64,000 bases of DNA from Anastatus disparis (taxonomy: Eukaryota; Arthropoda; Insecta; Hymenoptera; Eupelmidae): NCBI GenBank assembly GCA_017163975.1, contig JAFFSR010000347.1, positions 4,617,001 to 4,681,000 on the forward strand, given 5' to 3'. The notes under the pieces were generated by a model that searched no databases, was not told where the DNA came from, and worked only from the letters and a program-made list of their open reading frames with translations. Both the position numbers and the translations under genes were made by a program. This document shows, piece after piece, positions 1 through 10,744 of this stretch (its first letter is position 1; each line of letters begins with the position of its first letter).

Positions 1-1254
1 TTTAGGCTTGAATTTGGGCTTGATACCTTAAGTTCTTAATTAATTGATATTTTATATGAGTGTAACTACAATTAATATTAAATAATACTAATATCTCATT
101 AATTTATATTAACACTAAATTTATTTTTAAAATAAATCATAACCTATAAAGTTTGTATTGTTCATTATAACCTTTGTCTATTCGAGTGATATACTAACAA
201 GTAATTGTTATTAATTGTAAATAATGTCAGACCATTAACTATAACTTTATAAATGAAACTTTAATGTGTTATTGTTAATTATAAAAATAAATAGTTTATA
301 AAAATGAATAATATATGATGATAATTTATTAAAATGAATCATTTTCTGATAATTCTAAATTATAATTTCCTTAATTATTATTCCAAAATTTTAATTATCT
401 TTTCAAAATTATAAATTTGTATTCCTTGTCAAGTCCATAAGCTGACCATATTCCGTCAAAATAAGACTGGGTTTGTAGCCTTGTCAAGTCCATAAGCTGG
501 CCATATTCCGTCGAAATAAGACTGGGTTTGTGGCCATATTATGGTTGCAAACCATAAAATACACCATAATGACACCGTAAATCCAGGCTTTTTTCTACCA
601 GGGTAATAATACCGAAATATGCATACACGTATATAGATGGGATATTTCAAATCAACTGACACCGTCAAAATAGTGAATGAAAATAGTGAAATGTGGGTAT
701 ATATGTGTATGTGTAAGAGATTATTCTTATCAGCTCACACGGTCAAAGAATTTATTAACTAGTTATTATACGCAGATTTTTAAGCTAATATGATTGATGG
801 AAAGATACAATTTAAAAAAAATATTAGGGTGATCTGGGTCAAAAGTAACAGGGGTAAGAATTAACAGTCAATTTATGGCGACGCAAACAGTCCTACAGGT
901 TCTGTAGTTGACTTAATACATATAATATAATTACTTCTGTTATGTAAACATATTCAATATCTTGCAGCACATCGCACTTTAAAAGCGTGCAACGTATCAA
1001 TTTTTTTGACAGAAATTAAAAAAATGTGCACCTATTAAAATGCTTGTTTTTCATTTCATTCGGTGTAATTAATAGAATTAAAATTATTTTATGTTAATCT
1101 ACTCTAAAAATAATTTTAATAATCGCCTAATAATATTTTAAGATTTATTAAAAAAAATTTTTTTAATGATGTTTTTGAAAAAATGTGTCTATGGGGGCAA
1201 GTATGAACAAATCTTCATGGAAAATATTAACACCGATAATACGTAAGAATATAT
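1..1254. other. AT-rich gene-free stretch
   Basis: No coding region is recognisable. The only structure seen is a tandem duplication of about 55 bp near 424-533 and, at 639, a 35-bp stretch (GGGATATTTCAAATCAACTG...) resembling the termini of the fold-back elements at 6,481 and 32,627. No partner arm was found for it. Confidence 0.6.
424..533. repeat. Two-copy 55-bp tandem duplication
   Basis: The unit beginning CCTTGTCAAGTCCATAAGCTG occurs at 424 and again at 479, with a few substitutions between copies. No coding or regulatory role is visible. Confidence 0.85.
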
Positions 1255-1800
1255 TTGAAAAAAAATGCTGCTAAGTGCTTTGGCGCAATGCTTTCTCATA
1301 AAGCTCATTGAGTTAGAGTAATTTGTTTTTATAATTTTGAATATGATTTCAATGTTAAAAAACATAATCTCTATTCAAGAAAAATTGAGGAGGGAAAGAA
1401 AAAGTGAGAGTGAGAAAGTGATTAGAAAATAGGAAGAGTGAGAGAGAGTGAGCTACGTTAAGAAAATTATTATTTGAAAACTTTTTTTATAAAGACTGTA
1501 TAGCGAATAATCTGTATATTTTTAGAGCAAATCTATCGAGTAGTTTACGTAAAGTAGATAAAAAATGAAAAATTAAAATTTTTTTCAAAATTATAAAAAT
1601 TATGTAAAATTAAAACTACACTAAGAAAACCAATCGTCGATAGCTTCCCGCCTAGTTAGATGAAAAAATAGATTGTATGTGAAATTTGAAGCAAATTTAT
1701 CGAGTAGTTTTCGAAATCTAATTGGCTAGATTAATGAATTTTTTTTTAAAAATTATTTTTAATTTTCAAAATGCTAAGAAAGCTAAAAGCCAAAACATAT
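1255..1800. repeat. Dispersed repeat F, copy 1
   Basis: It begins with a segment containing GCTGCTAAGTGCTTTGGCGC and ATGCTTTCTCATAAAGCTC, also found near 43,382. It continues with a unit containing CTAAGAAAACCAATCGTCGA, TAGCTTCC, TTTGAAGCAAATTTATCGAG and TTTTCGAAATCTAATTGGCT. The same unit recurs several times at 44,220-44,830 and 48,185-48,570, so this is one interspersed non-coding family. Its class is not known to me. Confidence 0.6.
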
Positions 1801-2494
1801 GGTAGCGTTTTCTATATGTAAATATATGTACACAAAACTAAATCCTGAAATGAACGTAATTCAAAAATGCAAATTTTTCTTACTTAAAACCACCTGCTCT
1901 TTTAGCAACACTTTTCTAGCTACACTATGTACTTCATTCTATAAAAACGTGTGTTAAAATATCAATTTTTTAAATAATTTTTTTTCCTATTTTCCAAAGT
2001 GTTTTCTTCTGATTTTCAACGTTTTTTTGTATTATCATTACATTTATCTAAACAATATTACCCTACAATTTAAGAAAAAAGTGCATGCTATTTAGAATAT
2101 GCTATGAAATAGCTTCAATATATATTTTTTTGTAATTGTAGATGTTAAGTTTTACTTAAACAACTTTACAATGCATTCTGTAAGAATAACTACACTAATG
2201 AAGCTATAAATACGATGTATTTTAGATTTTCGAAAAGATACACTTTATTATTAAAAGAAGCAGTTAATATAAACATTTATTTTAAGGAAAAAATCTTAAC
2301 CTGTCTTGGCATAATGAACTTACTGACTATATGATTATGCTTTTTAGAAAAATTATTTAAGTTTCAAAAATCTGCCGAATTTTGTCTTTTGGTCTGTATT
2401 TTGCTTTCTCATAGATAAAGCATTGTATTTTCGTCATAGGAAAACCAAAAAATGAAAGAATATATTAAATAATGTATTTACAATTTATTATAAA
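1801..2494. other. AT-rich stretch, nothing recognised
   Basis: No reading frame, RNA gene or inverted repeat of note. A short TGCTTTCTCATAGATAAAGCA motif at about 2,402-2,425 resembles the end motif of repeat F. Confidence 0.5.
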
Positions 2495-2650
2495 GAACGC
2501 GGTGGCGTAATGGATAGAGCTCTTGTCTTCAACGCGGTAGGCATGGGTTTGAATCCTGGCCAGGTACCTCGGCCTTTTTTTCAAAAGAAAAATTAGTGTA
2601 TGTGCTAATAATATCGCGCGACTCTTAAATAAAAAATCCGATTCCTAGAT
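2495..2650 (+). repeat. tRNA-derived SINE-like element, copy 1
   Basis: A pol III box A-like motif (TGGCGTAATGG, 2,503-2,513) and a box B-like motif (GGTTTGAATCC, 2,546-2,556) are spaced as in a tRNA. The anticodon stem does not pair, so this is not a functional tRNA. The tRNA-like head is followed by CCAGGTACCTC, a T-rich run and a tail containing ATTAGTGTATGTGC and GACTCT..AAAAATCCGAT. The same head and tail recur at 58,293, which marks a dispersed SINE family rather than a lone pseudo-tRNA. Confidence 0.65.
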
Positions 2651-2794
2651 TTCTGATATTTTTATAAGAAAATGAAATTTATCAATAAAAAATAATGCGA
2701 AACAAATTTATCAAATTATTTAAAGAAAAAGATATTTCAAAATTTTATTTATAATTTGTAACATGGCAGATTGGCCATATTACTTTTATGTATA

Positions 2795-3530
2795 TTTGTG
2801 GCGCATATAGCCGACAAAAGGGAGCATCTAACTACGGGCAAGACGGAAAGCAGACCACGCGAGTCAAATAGTTAAAACTATAACCCAAAATCGTTGGCAC
2901 ACACGAATTTATAAAGCACGTATAATGTGCACTGATAAGGATCGTTTGTCTCTCTCTTGCGTCGCGCGCAGCGTACAGCAAGAGAAACGAAGCCGAGCAG
3001 AGGCAAGAAGGAATACCATTATTATTCCTTCTGTCGCCGGTGTCCGGTAAAGAGCGAGCGACTTGCGATATCGCGTAGTATTAATTTTGTGTGTGCGAAT
3101 ATCGTAAGCTTGAGTGAGCGAGAATAGATAAATTCACTATTCTCAAAGTTATTTTATTGTGCTTAAAATTGTTGCGAGTGCACGATTGCTAAATAGAAAT
3201 AATATAATTTCTTTCTGTCTTTTACGACGTGTTTGCCGGGCGATCGCGTGCGCGTTCTATTACATATTTTCCCTTCGTGCTTTTCTAATTCTTTCTTTCG
3301 TATATGTTTATTGCTCGTGTCCCTTTTAGCTTACCTTTTTGTTACTATCTGCTTTTCGTCGTGCTGATAGTTATTTAATTAGTGCAAGCAGCGTCGCGTA
3401 CGCTATACGCGGCTGGCGTCCATTTTGAGCGAGCGTACGATTACTGTACAAATTTCTTAAATAAAGTTTCTCGTTTTTCTTTTTACTTAATAAACTACAG
3501 TTTATATATTTTTATAAATTAGTGCAACCT
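2795..3530 (+). other. GC-richer promoter/LTR-like block
   Basis: Base composition rises sharply against the flanks. The block contains CpG-rich runs, a TATAAAGCACGTATAATG stretch near 2,910, and two AATAAA polyadenylation-type signals (3,460-3,465 and 3,489-3,494). It starts near TGTGGCGCATATAG. This organisation is compatible with a solo LTR or a fragment of a host promoter/leader. No second copy, primer-binding site or target duplication was found, so the call is weak. Confidence 0.3.
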
Positions 3531-5230
3531 CCTGATCCCCAAGGTTGTCCCAAATTTAAGTTTTGCAAATCATTATGTGTAAAAAACTAAAGTTTATTCT
3601 TTGCAAACTTTCCAAAAAAATTGTGCATAAATTTTTTTTAGGAATCAATAATGTACAAGTGAAAAATTCAGAAACCTTATAATTAAGCAAAAACACCAAA
3701 AAATGATGAATTTTCATAAATTTTTACAACTCATTTCCGTATCTTTATTCTTTGGCTGTGTTAGTTAATGGGAAATGTACCATATATACATAGGTGTTAC
3801 GTAAAAAATAATTGGTCAATAGAAAAAATAACTTTTTGTATAATGAATCATTCACAGGGCGAATGGACGAATGCTTTCACGGCATGCAGCGCAGGCAAAC
3901 GTTAAATTTTAGGTTGCTATACCGCTGTTGCTTGTCGACCGAGTTACATTTGCTCGTGTCACGTCCCCTGAAAGGATGTAGCCTGAGTAAACGAAGAATA
4001 ACGCACTGTTAAGCAACATAAGCATACGCAACGGCCCGCAGTTACATATAGCTTATTCGTTGCTAGCTTGAGCACTATCTTATAAGGGGATACGGATATT
4101 CTATGCTAATTTTGAATGTCACTCATGAAATAAGAGTATAAAAATATGCCGTGGCAGAATAAAATTTTGACATACTTTCTGCGTATGTAAACTAGCATGC
4201 GATATTGGGATGATTTTTCTCTCCGTGTAACGTACAGTGAATTATTATATTCGCAGACTGCTCTTAATAATTTATCTGCATGATGAGAATTATTTTACGA
4301 TACTTTGTATTAGCCCATGTTGTAGAAAAATCAAAATGAACTGCCTCCATAGCCTGTTCGCTGTAAAAACCTAGGCCTTGATTTTCTTCAATACAATATT
4401 TATATAGGAAATGTCGACATTGTTAGAAAGTTTTTTTGGATTCCGACCGTAATCTGTGGTTTAGGATATTGACGTTTCGTGAAGATTACAACGATCGGTA
4501 TCCTAAACCACAACTTACGCGATCCAAATCCGAAAAAACCTTTTAACAATGTCTAACATTCACCGTGAAAGCTTTGAATCCAAACATGGGAAATGCACTT
4601 TTGGTGTTACTGAAATACCAGGAGTACATGCAGTATTTTATAGAATAATAATACACAGTAGTTTCTAATTACAATTACTTCAAATGACGTCTTTGAATAA
4701 TTTGAAAACGTATCATCATTTCTTATAGTTTTTATAACTATAATGTTTTACAAAAAAAATCTTAATTTTAACGTTACGCTTACATTGTTACATAGCTTTA
4801 GATTTTTTTGAATATATTTACAATATTATTTGCTTAAAATGTGTGAATAATTTACAATTCTATTCGAAAACAACATTCGAAAAATTGAGCTCATAAATTA
4901 TAAATAAAAAAATTCTTGTTTTAATAACAAAAAATTATATTTGAATGAATAAAAAAATGCTCATTCTTCAATTTTGGTTTTTGTTGAAATTTGATCCTAA
5001 ATGTGTATAGAATCATTTCCGAAAGGAAAATTTGAGGTGCAACAACTTCATAGTCAAAATCATTTGAGGATCACCGTGTTTTTTCTTTTAAAATGCTTAA
5101 TTGACCTTATTTTTCTGGGTCAGGTGTTATTCCTCTTGAAGTTATAAAATGTCTAGGAAATTTGATTTTTGATTTAATAACTTACGTTTTTGAAATTTAA
5201 TGTTAAATTTAAATCAATAGTTTTTTTAAA
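3531..5230. other. Gene-free stretch with one small fold-back
   Basis: Apart from the inverted repeat at 4,416-4,553, no coding region, RNA gene or repeat was recognised. The open frame at 3,812-4,012 has no family features. Confidence 0.5.
4416..4553. mobile_element. Small fold-back (MITE-like) element
   Basis: GACATTGTTAGAAAGTTTTT at the left is the imperfect reverse complement of the sequence ending AACAATGTC at the right. GTGGTTTAGGATA pairs with TATCCTAAACCAC nearer the centre. The two arms cover nearly the whole 138 bp. Target duplications are not clear. Confidence 0.6.
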
Positions 5231-5766
5231 CTATTTCACCTGATGATTTAAATGTTCATTGAATATAGATGATTTTATATAGAAATCATCTACAAAAGCT
5301 AGTACGAATTCTTGTATATCTTTTATCACATTGTCTAGCCCTCTTGAAAATATAGCGCTGCTTGTTTTAATGCCAAATGCAGCAACATTAAATTCATATA
5401 TTATGTTATAAATTTTGAACACCGTACATTTTTTGCTTGGCTCGGTTAATTCCATTTGCCAATATGAGCTTGTCAAATCTAAGCTAGACATAAATTCTTT
5501 TTCTTTACATCTAAGAATTATTTCTTCTATTGAAGGTGGCGCTTCGTAATCATTAATTATCTTTTCGTTTAATATACGAGCATTTAAACAAAGCCTTAAA
5601 TAACCATCTTTTTTTATAACTGTAACTATTGAATTTATATAAAGGCTTTTTGACCTTCTTATAATTCCTAATTCTTCCATTTTTTCTATTTCTTTTAATA
5701 CTTGTTCTCTGTAATTTATAGGAATTCGATATGGTTTAGAATAAAATGGATGATCATCAGTAGAAG
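5231..5766 (-). pseudogene. Ty3/Gypsy-like reverse transcriptase fragment
   Basis: The minus-strand frame encodes the palm and fingers of an LTR-retrotransposon reverse transcriptase. It has the entry segment DDHPFYSKPYRIP, the RLCLNARILNE and SLDLTSSYWQMEL blocks, then AFGIKTSSAIFSRGLD, and the catalytic FVDDFYIKS. Normal family members continue into the rest of RT, RNase H and integrase. Here the frame stops just after the FVDD block. Upstream it is cut at about 5,766, where the Polinton left end begins. I infer that a Gypsy element was the target of the Polinton insertion, although the other half is not seen beyond 24,838. Confidence 0.8.
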
Positions 5767-5767
5767 G

Positions 5768-6390
5768 GGGATCCGTATTGCAGACACATATGACGTCACA
5801 CTTGGGGTACTTGTATGCCGTCTAGGGGTACGTGTATGCCATCTATGGGTACTTGTTTGCCGGATCCGTCGTTTGAGGCCGTATATAACGTCCCTTATCG
5901 CTCGGGTCTTATCTCGCTTCTCGAAAAATAGAATTTAGTAGAAAAATGATTTCGTAAAATAATAAATGTTAATAATAAATTATAATAAATAATAAATGTT
6001 AATGAAAAATGATAAATGTTAAAATCAATGACAGTAAATTATTGAAAAATTATATTAACAAAATTATTAAAACTGAATTTTTTTATTTTAAGAAATAACA
6101 AGGAAGATATCGGTATTTTTTGAGAGTTTTTATGTTTTCTTATTTTGTCACTTGGGATAATTTTAGAATATTTTAAGTTTTTTCTGTTTATTAACTTTTT
6201 AATATTTTTGATATTTTATCGATTTGTATATTTTTATTCTTTATATTTTTATATTTACCAATTTTCAATATTTTCCTGAATTTATATATTTTTATATTTA
6301 CGAATTTAAAGAGTGATATTTTACGAGTAAGTGGAAAAACGTAAAAGAGAAAACTCTGAAATAGAAAATCAACACTACATTGTACAAGTG

Positions 6391-6393
<3 letters not shown>
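5768..6393. repeat. Polinton left terminal repeat, outer part
   Basis: The segment from about 5,870 to 6,393 is the reverse complement of 24,340-24,838. Matched landmarks are CTTATCGCTCGGGTCTTATC, AACAAGGAAGATATCGGTA, TTTGTCACTTGGGATAATTT and CGAGTAAGTGG. The first 100 bp contain the iterated 21-bp motif and TATA box described separately. Confidence 0.85.
5804..5888 (+). promoter_or_regulatory. Candidate Polinton terminal promoter with 21-bp iterons
   Basis: Three tandem 21-bp units of the form GGGGTACTTGTATGCC start at 5,804, 5,825 and 5,846. They are followed by GGATCC, then TATATAA at 5,882-5,888. The TATA-like box lies about 16 bp after the last unit. A two-unit version with TATATAA recurs in the right repeat at 24,037-24,118 on the other strand. 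The conserved array plus TATA box suggests a promoter or replication-control region. This is an inference with no transcript evidence. Confidence 0.5.
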
Positions 6394-6394
<1 letters not shown>

Positions 6395-6472
<78 letters not shown>

Positions 6473-6480
6473 ATATATAT
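6395..6480. repeat. (TA)n microsatellite
   Basis: An almost pure TA tract in the left Polinton repeat. The corresponding tract is at about 24,312-24,338 on the right and 62,164-62,221 in copy 2. The 5-kb element starting at 6,481 is inserted at its right edge. Confidence 0.95.
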
Positions 6481-7265
6481 GAGACGTTTCATGTCAACTC
6501 AACTGACAAAAAAATAGAATTTGCTAAAAATCCGTGAAGAGGTTCCATTTGATACCCAAAATATACAAAAAAATTTTTAGAGGCATAGGTCAAAGGGATT
6601 ACGAGTAATAAGTAATAGAATTTTGAGATTTTTTAAATTTTTTTGTGAAATTACCAACTTAATTATTTTTTTCCTCAGAAACTAAGGATTTTAGAGATTC
6701 ACTTATGAATATATTTATTATTGCAAATGATGAGTAAAATCTACACAAATTTTTTTAAATCTTAGAATTGCTATCTTCTGATTGGTTTATTTTGTACTTT
6801 CATGTAATTTTGAATTTATGGTGTTCGGCCAGGTTGATTTCACTCAGGTTGCACTATGTTATGTCTTTTTATAATATCTTGAAGTGAGCTTTGTCTCATC
6901 TTAGACATAGAACTGAGAGAAGAGCTATAGAACTTTGAATATTAAAAAATAAAATAGAATTTTCAATTTAAAACATATATACTGTGGATTTGGTTCTTCG
7001 ATTATACATAATGCAATATACGAACAACTGATTTTTAAATATCTTAAAAGAGATCTATTTCTCAATAATTTAAGTATTAATTTAGAATCTGAATTGAAAT
7101 ATCAACTGTTCATTATGTAGACATCCTCAAAATACACTCGTAACCAAAACATATTTATGTGTTTCAATAAATTGTTATTATGATTTTAAATATTTAAAAT
7201 AAGATAAGTTTATAAATATATAATACATATGTATTGAAAAATTATTTTAATACGTATTATACATT

Positions 7266-9563
7266 TAGGAATGATTATTTATATAATAGTTTTATGTAAT
7301 CCAATCAATTAAGATTTTCATAAATATTATATATTAAAATATTCAGATCCTTTTTCTTATTTGATTTCGATAACTATAAATTGCAATAATTGATTAGAAT
7401 AATATTACAGAATTATATATCCGTTAAATTGAAAATTAGAAACGTGTTATAAGTAGAAAATGATTTTAATACTTACATGTTATGTCCCATTATATCTGTA
7501 ATGTTACATAAAATGAAAGTTTATATGTACATATGTTATGTACGAATTTCTTAACTTTAAACATCGACATAAAATATTTACCCACGGGCCTGGCAAGTAA
7601 TTTTGTAAATATTTAATAAGATTTAAAAAACATTTTTAAAAAAATGATAAAAAAAAGATAACAAAAAATAATACAATTTTGTTACTGAATTTCAACGTTA
7701 AGGATGTTCAATGGTGTCATGCGGGGAGGTGAAGAGTCAAAGGGGTACCCTATGCTTTAACATAGGAAAGAAGGATCGCTGCCAACTTTAAGTAATCAAA
7801 TATTTTTCAACAAAAAGTTCTTTGAATGGCACTTAGAAATGAAATATATTATTCAAATTACATTTAAACGTTTTTATTTAATAAATAAAACATTTTAAAA
7901 TGTCATTTAATTTATTATAAATTAATTTAAGTTCGGTAATATGTTGTATGAAATTTGGCAACGCAGCGCTTCTATTTGTAGGTTAAGTTTAGCAGAAAAA
8001 TATTATCTTCCAATTCAAATCTTATGTTATATATACCCAACGTTGCCAAATCTTTTACGTAGCAGTAGCGGGTTTTCAAAAATTAACTCTTACTTTAACT
8101 TAAACTTTGGAAATCTCTGTCAATTTTCCTGAAAGGTATATAAAAAACTATATGAAATGAATCCTTAGATAATATACTTTCATAATATCTAAATTTTAAT
8201 TTGATCTGTTAACTTTTATGACAGAAATTTATATAAATCGCAGTCGATTCTCAGATCGCCCATAAGAGCCCATGTTATTTTTCGTATTTTTAACATTAAA
8301 TTTCTCGAAAAAACATGCGGAATGAAATATGGGAAAAAATTGAGGTACTTTAATTTAATATAATAAATCATATTTTAAAATTTCAAAGCATTCTGTTAAC
8401 TTTTACGTAACCATTGAACATCCTTAATTTATAAAGAAAAAAAATTGTAAAATCTTTTGTTAAAAATTATGGTAAGATCTTATAGTTTTATTACCTTTAT
8501 TATATACTTCACATTTATTTCGTTATTTCATGAAATTCTAATGTCAAGGTTTGATTTTATTACTAAAAATAGTTTATAATATGTTAAAGACATCAAAATG
8601 TTTAAAATCATTAATTAAAATAAATCGCTAAGCATACTTGCCCACTATATATCTTTTTAAAGGTAAGCTTTTTACAGTATTCAATTTTGAAATATACATA
8701 CAAATCTGTTTATTTTTTCACCCTCATAATTTTAAACTTTTTTGTTTAAATTTTTATAAATATAAATAATTGAATATTGTAAAAAATTTTACTCCTTTCT
8801 TATTATACAAGGTACATTAATTTTTTTAATATTCAAAGTTAATTTTCATTTTTGAAACAATAATTGTACTTCTCTTTCATACTTTGTTTGATATAAAGAT
8901 AATTTTAAGCAGATATAATTGATTGTACATACTTGACAAATAATCTTATAATAATTATAAATATCAAATGCTTAAAATAAAGCATGAAAAAATTTAAAAA
9001 TCATGTTTGATTATTGATTCCTTATATTCAATAAAGTTTAATGTGTATTAATTGATATTTTTGAATAAAAAAAATAATACAATTTTGGTTGGTTTAAATA
9101 TAATTATAGTAACGCAAGTTCTAATTTTACTTTGTAATAATTATTACAAAAATGTAAAAATCTTATGTGAAGAATGAATTATACTTATAAAGTATAAAAT
9201 TATTTTAAATCTAAATTTTAGTTTTAATTTAAAAAATATAACTCAAATAGAAATCAACAAATTCTTTAAAAAAATAATATTATGTTACATTTTTAATCAA
9301 TTTAGAATTTGCTCTGTCAATGGTTTGCAGCTTAGATGTAGATTCCATATTTTAATCTCATCAAGATTTTATCATTCCAAGATATTTCACAGTTTTTTAG
9401 TTTGTTATTGCAAGTGATATTCTTTATTTATATCGATTGATACAATCTTCTAAATAATTTTTAAAACTGGAACAGTGTGATTTTCTTGTACCTTTTTGAA
9501 CAAGCTTTTTTAAATAAAGATTATCTAAAAATAAAATTTTCATATATTGAGAGTTATTAAAAT
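7266..9563. other. Interior of element B without recognised genes
   Basis: AT-rich sequence with no credible coding frame. It contains the TTAA-flanked structure at 7,698-8,427. It also has a stretch of about 55 bp at 8,620-8,680 (ATCGCTAAGCATACTTGCCC...GGTAAGCTTTTTA) that recurs inverted at about 61,676-61,730. Confidence 0.55.
7698..8427. mobile_element. Candidate TTAA-flanked MITE
   Basis: TTAA GGATGTTCAATGGT at the left and ACCATTGAACATCC TTAA at the right form a perfect 14-bp inverted repeat flanked by TTAA on both sides. TTAA duplications are the hallmark of piggyBac-type insertion. The inverted repeat is short and the interior has no coding capacity, so this would be a non-autonomous copy. 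The element itself is 7,702-8,423. Confidence 0.5.
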
Positions 9564-10060
9564 TTATAATTTAAAGTATTTACTTTTAGCTCCATATAAT
9601 TCCAAAACAGCTCTTGCAAGAACATAAAAATAATGTTCACTATGAGCTTCAACGCTCATTGTAAGCCATCTATCTGATGTTTCTTGACAAGCAAGTCTTA
9701 AGAATGGTCGTTTGAAGAATTTTCCAATATCTACATCAACCTTCGAGCATATACTACTGGAGGAAGCCTCCCAGCTATTAACTACGTTACAAGGCAAAGA
9801 GAGAAAAAGCCTCTATTTTGGTACGTGCTATCTCTCTCTCACTTTCTTAGTGGGAAACAGAAGCAGCCAATCAAATCAGGCGAGAGAGAGACAGCACGTA
9901 CCAAAATAGAGGCTTTCTCTCTCTTCGCCTTGTAACGCTTTCTGCCATTCGGATGCTTCCGCCAGTAGTATATGCTCGAAGACATCAACACTTTCAATAG
10001 CTTGTTTACATTTTTTTTACAATGGAAAATAATTAAAATACTCTTTCTCGTCATCTTCTT
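9564..10060 (-). pseudogene. METTL25-like methyltransferase C-terminal pseudo-exon, split by a MITE
   Basis: Reading leftward, the segment at 10,060-9,990 encodes a KEYFNYFPL-like stretch with one stop, then KCKQAIES. The frame resumes after the insertion at 9,741-9,981 as VDVDIGKFFKRPFLRLACQ and continues to SEHYFYVLARAVLELYGAK and a stop at 9,564. The order FPL / RLACQ / RAVLELY matches my memory of the C-terminus of METTL25-like (DUF-type, RRNAD1-related) putative methyltransferases. With the CGDLS and CCYHK motifs just upstream, it looks like part of a captured or processed host gene. It is inside element B, not in a normal gene setting. The family call is from memory of motifs, without a search. 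Confidence 0.55.
9741..9981. mobile_element. 241-bp MITE with 8-bp target duplication
   Basis: CTTCGAGCATATACTACTGG at the left end and its reverse complement at the right end bound a near-palindromic 241 bp. The 8-mer ACATCAAC flanks it directly at 9,733-9,740 and 9,982-9,989. Eight-base duplications are typical of hAT (also P and some Merlin) transposons. The insertion lies in the METTL25-like pseudo-exon and the flanking frame is continuous once it is disregarded. Confidence 0.85.
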
Positions 10061-10084
10061 TAATTTTGTGTTTTTAAGAGTTAA

Positions 10085-10345
10085 TTTATGATAACAACAA
10101 GATACTAAAATAAGAAGATGGCCCATTTTCATCTCTAAATATATTTGAGATTTATATGCACTTAGATCACCACAAGCAAAAAACTAATTAGACAAACATT
10201 TTTTATTTCTTCAAATTTATGATAACAACAAGATACTAAAATAAGAAGATGGACCATTTTTACCTCCAAATATATTTGAGGTGTATACGCACTTAGATCA
10301 CCACAAGCGTGAATACTAGTTAGATAAACATTTTTTCTATTTCTC
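10085..10345 (-). pseudogene. Tandemly duplicated METTL25-like exon
   Basis: Two copies with a 131-bp period encode, on the minus strand, ACGDLSAY...QIYLE.KM.HLLILVSCCYHK. The upstream copy is at about 10,345-10,205 and the downstream copy at about 10,180-10,085. The first is in the frame that starts near 10,425; the second is reached only by a frame change. CGDLS followed by SCCYH is the core SAM-binding region pattern I recall for METTL25/RRNAD1-like proteins. Duplication of a single exon inside a transposable element suggests capture followed by replication slippage or unequal exchange. Confidence 0.55.
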
Positions 10346-10744
10346 GAAATTCTTTTTCTATAATTAATTCTATGTTTCTTGGAGCTTTTGTGTTTAAGAT
10401 TTATCATATATATTTCACAGGCCAAAAAAATTTTTTCATTTTGTAATATTTTATAATGAATAAATTTTATGCATCTTGAATTTATTTAATTTAATTTCTT
10501 TTATTTCCAGATATATGATACAAATATTAATTCCTAAATATATTTTTGAATTTTCTCAATTCATAATCTATTTGCGAAATTAAAATGTCACTAGAATGAG
10601 GATGAAATCAAAAAATACTTGCCAAAAGTTCCACAATCTATAAATAAAACATTCTTTGAATTCGTAATAAATTTTTATATTAAATCAATTTCATGCCTAT
10701 AGAATTTATTTTACTTCATTTCTTTTACTTCTAGATATATGATA
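10346..10744. other. AT-rich spacer in element B
   Basis: No confident coding sequence. It could hold further decayed METTL25-like sequence or intron, but nothing recognisable remains. The right-hand inverted repeat of element B begins near 10,745. Confidence 0.4.

Noticed and set aside
2495..2570. Functional tRNA gene
   Set aside because: Boxes A and B are present but the anticodon stem does not pair and the same unit recurs with a SINE-like tail at 58,293.
3812..4012. 66-residue plus-strand frame as a gene
   Set aside because: No motif, no conserved start context and no neighbouring coding evidence.
6298..6537. Open frames of alternating Ile-Tyr on both strands
   Set aside because: They are translations of the (TA)n tract.
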